Shown: positions 51,192 to 57,956 of the stretch, piece by piece | Layout: every line of letters begins with the position of its first letter | How positions within the stretch are numbered: position 1 is the first letter of the stretch | Assembly (NCBI GenBank): GCA_015075585.1 | Contig: JABTUB010000001.1 | Coordinates: forward strand, 992,001-1,056,000 | Source of the DNA: Chloracidobacterium sp. | GTDB taxonomy: Bacteria; Acidobacteriota; Blastocatellia; Pyrinomonadales; Pyrinomonadaceae | Reading direction: 5' to 3' | Length of the DNA stretch: 64,000 nucleotides | Notes under the pieces: model-generated | The model's input: the letters and a program-made list of their open reading frames with translations, nothing else | Told to the model about the DNA's origin: nothing | Databases searched by the model: none | Position numbers and translations under genes: made by a program

Positions 51192-51587
51192 ATGGATAAT
51201 AAGAAGATTCTGCGTCATCAAGACCTGGTGGTCTATCAAAAAGCTCTTGAAGCGGCAATGATGATCTTTGACCTGAGCCGGTCCTTTCCAAAGCAGGAGA
51301 CCTATTCGCTTACCGACCAGGTACGCCGCTCATCTCGCTCAGTTGCCGCAAACATTGCGGAGGCGTGGCGTAAACGCCGTTATGAAGCTGCTTTTATCGC
51401 CAAATTGAACGACTCGGAAGGCGAGGCCGCTGAAACCCAAACGTGGATCGAACTTGCCGTTAGGTGCGGCTACATCGATCGAACGGCCGCTGTCGATATT
51501 TACAATCAATACGACGAAATATTGGCGATGCTAGTGTCAATGCAAAATAATCCCGTCAAAGGGACGCTCTTCAAATCGCAAAAGTAG
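51192..51587 (+). CDS. four-helix-bundle protein (23S rRNA intervening-sequence protein family)
   Basis: 131 aa. It has the pattern of TIGR02436/S23-type proteins: HQDLVVYQKALEAAMMIFDL, ETYSLTDQVRRSSRSVAANI, AEAWRKRRYEAAFIAKLNDS and EGEAAETQTWIELAVRCGYI. These form pentameric four-helix bundles. They were first found in intervening sequences of 23S rRNA genes and are related to Avd of diversity-generating retroelements; their function is unknown. Here the gene lies between pilR and a pilin, bordered on both sides by oppositely oriented GAC-rich repeats, which suggests acquisition as a small cassette. Confidence 0.88.
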   Translation: MDNKKILRHQDLVVYQKALEAAMMIFDLSRSFPKQETYSLTDQVRRSSRSVAANIAEAWRKRRYEAAFIAKLNDSEGEAAETQTWIELAVRCGYIDRTAAVDIYNQYDEILAMLVSMQNNPVKGTLFKSQK

Positions 51588-51674
51588 AGAACGCAAATAA
51601 AATAGACAGTAATGGCGAAGACCCTCACGCCCCATCCATTCTCTTGGCCACCTCATTCGATAGCATGCCTTCTG

Positions 51675-51742
51675 TTTTCTCAGCCGTTCTGTCTGTTTTC
51701 TCCGGTCGGCCTTTTTCTTCAGCCGTCTGACAAAAAGTGTCA
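51675..51742 (+). promoter_or_regulatory. candidate PilR enhancer upstream of pilin
   Basis: Three pyrimidine-rich repeats of the form TTTTCTCAGCCGT (51675-51687, 51696-51707, 51712-51726) and an inverted repeat TGACA-N5-TGTCA (51728-51742). They lie about 155-220 bp upstream of the -24 element, the usual distance for a sigma-54 activator site. The TGTC half-sites recall PilR sites of Pseudomonas. Confidence 0.5.
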
Positions 51743-51860
51743 CCATATTCTTGCCAAATTCTGTTAATCCGACCTATAAATCCAGAGTGCTCTCTCAAAT
51801 TCGGGCTTTACACCTCTTGCCATCGATGTTGCTAATATACTGAAAACAATGATGTTCTGG

Positions 51861-51900
51861 CTCCCTATCTCTTGTCTCCGGTCTTGTTTGTCGTCTTTGG
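51861..51900 (-). repeat. GAC-rich repeat (inverted), 3' flank of IVP region
   Basis: On the minus strand this tract carries GACCGGAGACAAGAGA and AGACGACAAACAAGACC, sharing 10-12-base words with the coaBC tract. It ends within the -24 region of the pilin promoter. Confidence 0.55.
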
Positions 51901-51913
51901 CACGCTGCTTGTT
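51897..51913 (+). promoter_or_regulatory. sigma-54 promoter of pilin gene
   Basis: TTGGCACG-CTGC-TTGTT matches the consensus YTGGCACG-N4-TTGCW except for one base (GC to GT at -12). It is 67 bp upstream of the pilin ATG and lies downstream of an NtrC-type regulator gene. Confidence 0.78.
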
Positions 51914-51979
51914 AACGAAAGGGTGCCTGGGAAAGGTATAAAACCGACTCAAAAATCTTTAGGAGATTGTGAACTACAA

Positions 51980-52480
51980 ATGAAAAACCAAAAGGGCTTC
52001 TCGCTTATCGAACTCTTGATCGTCGTCGTAATCATCGGCATCATCGCCGCGATCGCCATCCCTAACCTGCTTGCTGCACGCCGCAGCGCGAACGAAGGTT
52101 CAGCAGTTTCAGCAATGCGCACACTTCATGGTGCTCAGATGACCTACGCTTCGACGTATGGCAGCGGCAACTACGCCGGTGCAACGTCATTTGACGGTAC
52201 GGCTCTTTCGGCTCTCGGAACGCCGGGCCTTATCGACAGCGTTCTCGCAACGGGTACGAAGAGCGGCTATAACTTCGTCGGCGCGCGTGTCGCTTCGTCG
52301 GCAACGGCTCCTGCAACATTCGCGTTCAGTGCGATCCCGTCAACCACGAGCGGTGTGACCGCTACGGGTGCCCGCCGCTTCGGTGTCTCGACCGATGGTG
52401 TGCTCAAGGCTGACACGACCGTCGCTTCACAGTATGCGACCGTTGCAGCAGTTGAAGGCGCATCGCCGATGAGCAACTAA
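51980..52480 (+). CDS. pilA: type IV pilin (major pilin candidate)
   Basis: 166 aa from ATG at 51980. The short basic leader MKNQKG is followed by FSLIELLIVVVIIGIIAAIA; cleavage by prepilin peptidase after G6 exposes F7, and E11 is the conserved Glu5 of the mature pilin. Then PNLLAARRSANEGSAVSAMR is shared with many major pilins of Acidobacteriota and Deltaproteobacteria. The globular part is Ala/Thr/Ser/Gly-rich and lacks a C-terminal disulfide. AGGAGA lies 14 bases upstream. It sits under a sigma-54 promoter near pilSR. Confidence 0.93.
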   Translation: MKNQKGFSLIELLIVVVIIGIIAAIAIPNLLAARRSANEGSAVSAMRTLHGAQMTYASTYGSGNYAGATSFDGTALSALGTPGLIDSVLATGTKSGYNFVGARVASSATAPATFAFSAIPSTTSGVTATGARRFGVSTDGVLKADTTVASQYATVAAVEGASPMSN

Positions 52481-52504
52481 CAGCTAACTCGACCTAAACT
52501 TTGC

Positions 52505-52536
52505 ACGGCGGGAGACACGAGAGTGTTTTCCGCCGT
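52505..52536 (+). terminator. hairpin between the two pilin genes
   Basis: ACGGCGG (52505-52511) pairs with CCGCCGT (52530-52536), and an inner ACAC/GTGT pair extends it. CATTTTG follows. The weak U-tract suggests partial termination or an mRNA 3' stabiliser, which would favour the upstream pilin over the downstream one. Confidence 0.5.
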
Positions 52537-52574
52537 CATTTTGATTGGTAATGGTACTTACGGAAGGCAGCGCC

Positions 52575-53069
52575 ATGCGAACACACCAAACAGGATTCTC
52601 GCTCATCGAACTATTGATCGTGGTCGTGATAATTGGCGGATTGGCCGCCATCGCAGTTCCAAATTTCTTGGCGGCACGGCGAAGTGCCAACGAGGCAAGT
52701 GCGATCGCCACGATGCGTGTGTTCCACGGCGCACAGAATGTTTACGCCGCAACGCGCGGCAATGGCAACTTTGCAGGGAACACTGCCTTTGATACCGCGG
52801 TCTTTCCCGCACTCGCGGCTGATGCGATCATCGACGGCATTCTGGCCTCCGGTCAAAAGGACGGGTACTCCTTTGTCGGGGCGAAGACCAGCCAGACACC
52901 TACCGATCTTCCGCAATTCGCCTTTTCGGCCGTTCCGACAAATACTTCGGGCTTAACCCAGACAGGAGCTCGCCGCTTTGGTGTTTCGACCGACGGAGTG
53001 GTACGGACAGACACGATGCTCACACATTTTACGACCATTGCTGCCGTGCGGTCAGCTCCGCCGTTATAA
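52575..53069 (+). CDS. type IV pilin paralogue
   Basis: 164 aa from ATG at 52575, preceded by GGAAGG. The leader MRTHQTG precedes FSLIELLIVVVIIGGLAAIA, then PNFLAARRSANEASAIATMR. The C-terminal half (GARRFGVSTDGV) aligns with the first pilin along its length, so this is a tandem duplicate that has diverged in the exposed region. It may be a minor pilin or an alternative subunit. Expression probably depends on read-through of the intervening hairpin, as no clear promoter is seen. Confidence 0.9.
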   Translation: MRTHQTGFSLIELLIVVVIIGGLAAIAVPNFLAARRSANEASAIATMRVFHGAQNVYAATRGNGNFAGNTAFDTAVFPALAADAIIDGILASGQKDGYSFVGAKTSQTPTDLPQFAFSAVPTNTSGLTQTGARRFGVSTDGVVRTDTMLTHFTTIAAVRSAPPL

Positions 53070-53181
53070 GTTGCCGACATTCCGGATGTTTACTGACCGG
53101 CGCCTTTAATGCGCCTTTTTTGTCCTTTGCGCCATATACCGCGCTCGAGATATTGTTTCCGCCGGTTGCGATGTTAGAATT

Positions 53182-55197
53182 TTGAGTAATGATTTAGCGG
53201 CTATGCCGGCCTACCGAATGACTGTCGCAGTCCCTGATCAAACCAACACCGCTCGACTCGGCCGAACGCCAATCGTTGTGGCGTCGGTACTATTCGCAGC
53301 GTCATTGTTGTTGGTGCTGTTTTATCTGCCTACCCCGGTCATTCCGGTAGCTCATCCGTATCGCGCGGAATCAGCGGTCGCGATCGCAGAGCTGTTGGTT
53401 TTACTGCTCGTTCGAATTTCAGGGGTCAGGGTACGGTTGCTGATCGCCGTACTAAGGAGAAACGATACCCAGATCCTTTGTGCTATTGCCGCTTTCGCCG
53501 TCTGGAGCTGTCTGTCATCGGTATGGGCTAACTCCATCGAATCGATCCTACACCATACTTTGCTTTGGGGCCTTTACCTTGCCGTGTTCTTAACCGTTCT
53601 TGCGATAGTCCGGCTGCAGAACGATCTCGGCCTCATTTTTGGAATACTCAGCATTGCAGGCGGCATCATTGGAATCCTGTGTCTGTTGGATTATCTTTCG
53701 ATCACGAATTTTTCGGACAGTGAGGCGTTTCTTCGCGTTCGCTATGGGAAATTTGGAGAGTTGCTCTCCACGATCTCACCCTTGTTGCTGGGAGCCGCCA
53801 TTGTGTCAAAGGGCGTTTGGCGATACGCAATTGTCGCCTCGGCGATTCTGTCCTGGCAGGCGTCCATGTTCGCACTCAGTAAGGGGGCATTTCTGGCGGG
53901 GCTTATTGGTTTTGCTGTATTTTTTGTTGGATGTGTCCTATCGACAGGCAGGAGGCTCTGGCGTCAGTTGGCAGTGGCGGCCGTACTGGCCGTGGCATTC
54001 ACTTTGGCCTTTCAAGGTTATTTCAGTTATTTATCAGATGTTCCGTCAACATCAAATTACCTCTCCGGCACGAGCGATCCGGAGCGAAGTTCAACAAAGC
54101 TTCGAGTATTTATCTGGGCCGTTGGATCGCAAATGTTTGAAGATCACTGGCTATTAGGCGTCGGCGCCGACAATTTCGGACGTGAGTTCAATAATACAAG
54201 AATTGCGTTCCGCCGGCATGACACGTTTTTTCAACAGCCGGAGGTCGCCGAGGATATTTTGGTCGAAAGGGCACATTCGGAGCCGCTGCAGGTGTTAAGC
54301 GAACTTGGTGTTATAGGGCTGGCGTTATTCTTTGCGCCGTTCGTGATCTTCGGTTGGGCTGTTTTTAAGCGTGGTGCCGAAACTGACGCAGACAAGCTGA
54401 TCTTATGGGCGGCGATAGGCGGAATGGCGGCGTTCGCGGTGAGTTCGATGGTCAGCTCATTTTCGTTCCGATCGGCGCAGAACGGTGCAGCATTTTTCTT
54501 TGTTTTTGCGGCGGCTGTTTCGGTACTTCGACCGGCACCGAACGACGCCGGCAACGGGCGGCTCAAAAAGGCGCTTTTCGCGTTCGGCATATTATCGACC
54601 ATCCTTATGCTCGGCTACGGAGCGTCAAAAGCCGCGGCGGAGTATTTCGTCCGTGATGCCGAGAGTACCGTTGATAACGAACGCGCGATCGCCGATTACA
54701 AAAAGGCACTTGCGATCGACCCGGAATATTCGGGAGCGTATCTCTCATACGCCGCTCGTTTCCGTTCGATGGGAGACTTTGCGGATGCCGCCAAGATGAC
54801 GCAAAAGGGTATTGAGCACGGCATCGCGATGTCGCTGACGTATTCAGAGCTTGCAAAGCAGCGAATGGCCGCCGGCGACGCCGCAGGAGCCGAAGATGCG
54901 TACCGCGAAGGCGTGCTTGTTTATCCGCGTTCGGTCTATATGCAGACCGAGTTCGCACTCTTTTTGGAGTCGATAGGGAAGACGGATGCGGCCGCAGAAC
55001 ATCTCGACATCGCCAGATCGATCGAGCCGCGGCAGGCAAAGGGCTGGTATCATTTGATAAAGGACGGCGGGCTTAAGGCGTTTCAACTCTCGCAGGCTGA
55101 CCCGTCCATCATGCCGCCGGCTGAACTCCCGCCAACGAATGCGACCATACAGTATTCGGATAACGGCCCCGGCGATACGCCCGAAGCAACCCCTTAA
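53182..55197 (+). CDS. O-antigen-ligase/Wzy_C family membrane protein with TPR domain
   Basis: 671 aa. The start is uncertain: TTG 53182, or ATG at 53203 or 53218. About eleven transmembrane helices (30-490) enclose the Wzy_C-type periplasmic loop (ITNFSDSEAFLRVRYGKFGE) and the hallmark DHWLLGVGADNFG and RAHSEPLQVLSELGVIGL. The C-terminal third (about 500-640) is a TPR-like helical domain (AIADYKKALAIDPEYSGAYL). Family members ligate polysaccharide to lipid A or glycans to pilins. Directly downstream of two pilin genes, pilin O-glycosylation is a plausible alternative to LPS ligation. Confidence 0.82.
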   Translation: MSNDLAAMPAYRMTVAVPDQTNTARLGRTPIVVASVLFAASLLLVLFYLPTPVIPVAHPYRAESAVAIAELLVLLLVRISGVRVRLLIAVLRRNDTQILCAIAAFAVWSCLSSVWANSIESILHHTLLWGLYLAVFLTVLAIVRLQNDLGLIFGILSIAGGIIGILCLLDYLSITNFSDSEAFLRVRYGKFGELLSTISPLLLGAAIVSKGVWRYAIVASAILSWQASMFALSKGAFLAGLIGFAVFFVGCVLSTGRRLWRQLAVAAVLAVAFTLAFQGYFSYLSDVPSTSNYLSGTSDPERSSTKLRVFIWAVGSQMFEDHWLLGVGADNFGREFNNTRIAFRRHDTFFQQPEVAEDILVERAHSEPLQVLSELGVIGLALFFAPFVIFGWAVFKRGAETDADKLILWAAIGGMAAFAVSSMVSSFSFRSAQNGAAFFFVFAAAVSVLRPAPNDAGNGRLKKALFAFGILSTILMLGYGASKAAAEYFVRDAESTVDNERAIADYKKALAIDPEYSGAYLSYAARFRSMGDFADAAKMTQKGIEHGIAMSLTYSELAKQRMAAGDAAGAEDAYREGVLVYPRSVYMQTEFALFLESIGKTDAAAEHLDIARSIEPRQAKGWYHLIKDGGLKAFQLSQADPSIMPPAELPPTNATIQYSDNGPGDTPEATP

Positions 55198-55247
55198 TAT
55201 GATAAAATACCGCGTTGCGTGACGTGCACGCACCTTTACCTCAGATA

Positions 55248-56042
55248 ATGCAGAACGAAGGAACACGATCCCTGCCCCGGATCATGGCCATCGCGAAAAA
55301 TGCTTTTCGCGAGGCGATACGCGATCGGATCTTATACAATTTGATCGTTTTTGTGCTGTTGATAACGGCGAGTGCGATATTCCTCGGCGAACTGACCGCG
55401 GGCCAGGACGAGCGCGTAATAGTCGATCTCGGGCTGAGCGCGGTGCTGCTTTTCGGGGCGTTCATCGCGATATTTGTCGGCGTCGGACTTGTGTGGAAAG
55501 AGATCGAAAAGCGTACGGTCTATTCCGTATTTGCAAAGCCCGTAACGCGTGCTGAATTCATCGTCGGAAAATATCTCGGTCTTTGCCTGACGCTCCTGCT
55601 CAACATCGCCGTCATGGGAGTCGGCGTATCGCTCGCCCTGTTATATGTAGGCGGCTCGTCGCTCATACCTTCGGTTTGGGGAGCCGTAGTGCTTATTTTC
55701 CTGGAACTTACGATATTGACGGCCGTTGCGATAATGTTCTCGTCATTCTCGACGCCGGCGTTGTCGGCTCTGCTGACATTCTTTGTATTCATTATTGGGC
55801 ATTTCTCTGCCTCTCTGCTCGATCTTGCGACAAGCCTCGGCTCGAACGCAGCCGTATGGTTCTTTTCGGCGCTCTATTACATCCTGCCGAATCTATCGAA
55901 TTTCAGCTTCATCGTGAACGCGGCGAACGGCCAAGTGCCGACGGCCGCATTCCTCGGCGGAGCGACTGTTTATGCGGTCGGCTACGACGCGGTCGTTCTC
56001 GTAATAACCGTGTTGGTTTTTAGAAGGCGGAATTTCAAATGA
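55248..56042 (+). CDS. ABC-2 type transporter permease
   Basis: 264 aa from ATG at 55248; a TTG at 55215 is less likely. Six hydrophobic helices begin with LYNLIVFVLLITASAIFLGE. The cytoplasmic start IAKNAFREAIRDRILYN and the loop FAKPVTRAEFIVGKYLG are typical of NosY/GldF-like ABC-2 permeases. It forms the membrane part of an exporter together with the ATPase two genes downstream. Its last four bases overlap the next start (ATGA). Confidence 0.88.
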   Translation: MQNEGTRSLPRIMAIAKNAFREAIRDRILYNLIVFVLLITASAIFLGELTAGQDERVIVDLGLSAVLLFGAFIAIFVGVGLVWKEIEKRTVYSVFAKPVTRAEFIVGKYLGLCLTLLLNIAVMGVGVSLALLYVGGSSLIPSVWGAVVLIFLELTILTAVAIMFSSFSTPALSALLTFFVFIIGHFSASLLDLATSLGSNAAVWFFSALYYILPNLSNFSFIVNAANGQVPTAAFLGGATVYAVGYDAVVLVITVLVFRRRNFK

Positions 56043-56986
56043 ACACTGCGGGTCGCATACGTTCGGCTGCGATCACGGCCGTCATTGCTATTGCGGGCGT
56101 AGCGGCGGTGGCATGGGCACGGCCGTTCCTTGATCTCAGGCGTCCGACGCTTCCTGCGGGTTATGAGGATTCCGATCTGATGTTCGACGTCTCGCATCTG
56201 AAGGGTTTTGCATTAGGCTTTGAAGGCTTGATCGCTGATTGGTATTGGATGCGGGCGCTTCAATATATTGGCGGCAAACTCGTCGAAAAACAGGATGAGG
56301 ATATCGACCTCGGTGATCTGCGGTCGCTGAACCCGAGGCTTCTTTATCCGTATCTTGATGCCGCGACAACGCTCGATCCGCATTTCATCGCTCCGTACGC
56401 CTACGGCGCGATCGTTCTGCCGGCGATCGATCCCGACAAGGCAATTGCGATAGCCGAGAAGGGCATTGCGAACAATCCCGATCAGTGGAGGCTCTATCAA
56501 CATCTGGGCTACATCTATTGGCGACTCAAACGTTACGATGATGCCGCCGCGACCTATGAAAAAGGTTCTGAGGTCGCAGGGGCCGCTCCGTTCATGAAAC
56601 TGATGGCCGCATCGATGAAGACCGAGGGCGCGAGCCGTGCGACAGCTCGCGTGATATACACCCAAATGCTCGCCGATGCTGCTGATGAACAGACACGCAT
56701 CACGGCACAGAGGCGGCTCGACCAGTTGGACGCGCTTGATGACACCGACGCTATGAACAACGCCCTTGCCGAATACAAACAGCGGACCGGCCATTGTGTC
56801 ACCGATCTTCGCGAAATAAATGCGAGCCTGATGAATGTGCAGCTTCCCGGCCGCCGCGACTTTAAAATTGATGCACAGAACCGGATCGTCTCGCCCGCCG
56901 GCACCCCATTTGTGCTTGACCGCGAAAAATGCGCGGCGGCAGTCGATGATCGGCGTTCGGGAACAGCTTCAAATGGCGGTCAGTGA
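56039..56986 (+). CDS. membrane-anchored TPR protein within ABC operon
   Basis: 315 aa, not a known named family. An N-terminal membrane anchor (AAITAVIAIAGVAAVAWA) is followed by a conserved-looking segment (FALGFEGLIADWYWMRALQY) and TPR motifs (about 95-190; AIAEKGIANNPDQWRLYQHL, AAATYEKGSEVAGAAPFMKL). The end (CVTDLREINASLMNVQLPG, then VSPAGTPFVLD) looks like a small beta domain. It overlaps the permease by 4 bp and lies just before the ATPase gene, so it is very likely a third component of the export system. Confidence 0.75.
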   Translation: MNTAGRIRSAAITAVIAIAGVAAVAWARPFLDLRRPTLPAGYEDSDLMFDVSHLKGFALGFEGLIADWYWMRALQYIGGKLVEKQDEDIDLGDLRSLNPRLLYPYLDAATTLDPHFIAPYAYGAIVLPAIDPDKAIAIAEKGIANNPDQWRLYQHLGYIYWRLKRYDDAAATYEKGSEVAGAAPFMKLMAASMKTEGASRATARVIYTQMLADAADEQTRITAQRRLDQLDALDDTDAMNNALAEYKQRTGHCVTDLREINASLMNVQLPGRRDFKIDAQNRIVSPAGTPFVLDREKCAAAVDDRRSGTASNGGQ

Positions 56987-57005
56987 TCGGAATAGTTACT
57001 ACGAT

Positions 57006-57956
57006 ATGGAATACGCAGTCGAGATAAACGGACTTTCGAAGCAGTATGAGACGGGCTTTTGGCGGAAAAAGCGTGTGCTTGCCCTCGATGGCCTCACGTT
57101 GAACGTCCGCGCCGGGCAGATCTTCGGATTTCTTGGCGGAAACGGCGCAGGCAAGACCACAACGATCAAGACATTGATGCGGCTGCAGTTCCCGACGGCC
57201 GGTTCTGCAAAGATACTCGGCCGCGATATCGGTGATGTCGCTATGCATCGCCGCATCGGCTATTGTCCCGAGAATCCGTATTTTTACGACTATTTGACCG
57301 CGTTCGAGCTGCTGAATTACTTTGCAGAACTATTCGGATCTACAAAACAGCAGCGACAGGCGAGAGCAGAGGAACTGCTTTACGCAGTAGGCCTGCAGGA
57401 AAAGGATTGGCACCGCCAGCTTCGAAAATTCTCGAAGGGAATGCTCCAGCGCGTAGGGCTTGCGCAGGCGTTGATCAACGATCCTGAGGTCATCTTTATG
57501 GATGAGCCGATGAGCGGCCTCGACCCTGTGGGACGCCGTGAGATCCGGGAACTTATCGCAGGCCTGCGTGACAAGGGCAAGACGGTCTTTATGTCAACGC
57601 ACATTCTTACAGACATCGAGGCCCTTTGCGACGAAGTTGCGATCCTTCGCGGCGGTAGGCTTGCGGCGTTCGGCGACCTAAACGAGCTGCTGATCGGAGC
57701 GGGCGATGAGCGCGGGCTTGAGATCATTGTTAAAGGAGTTACGGCTGATGCGATCCGTGAGCGTATAGAGTTCGTTGCCGGAGCCGTGCTTGTCTCGAAG
57801 CCGAAAGGTGTTACGATCACCATCCTCGACGAATCGGATATCGACGCCGTGCTCGCCATTACCCGAGAAGCAGGCGGCAGGCTGATCTCCATACATCCTG
57901 TAAAGCAGTCGCTCGAAGAACTGTTCGTTACGCAGGCTCATTCGGAAGTGAAGTAA
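57006..57956 (+). CDS. ABC transporter ATP-binding protein
   Basis: 316 aa from ATG at 57006; an ATG at 56973 overlapping the TPR gene is also possible. Walker A is GGNGAGKTTT (44-53), the signature loop FSKGMLQRVGLAQAL, Walker B VIFMDEPMSGLDP, and the H-loop MSTHI. The C-terminal 90 residues form the extra domain common to ABC-2 ATPases (VKGVTADAIRERIEFVAGAV). It powers the adjacent permease. Substrate unknown. It converges on glnE with a 29-bp overlap. Confidence 0.93.
   Translation: MEYAVEINGLSKQYETGFWRKKRVLALDGLTLNVRAGQIFGFLGGNGAGKTTTIKTLMRLQFPTAGSAKILGRDIGDVAMHRRIGYCPENPYFYDYLTAFELLNYFAELFGSTKQQRQARAEELLYAVGLQEKDWHRQLRKFSKGMLQRVGLAQALINDPEVIFMDEPMSGLDPVGRREIRELIAGLRDKGKTVFMSTHILTDIEALCDEVAILRGGRLAAFGDLNELLIGAGDERGLEIIVKGVTADAIRERIEFVAGAVLVSKPKGVTITILDESDIDAVLAITREAGGRLISIHPVKQSLEELFVTQAHSEVK

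Noticed and set aside
51192..51587. Diversity-generating retroelement accessory gene (avd)
   Set aside because: The fold family is related, but there is no reverse transcriptase, template repeat or variable repeat in the window.
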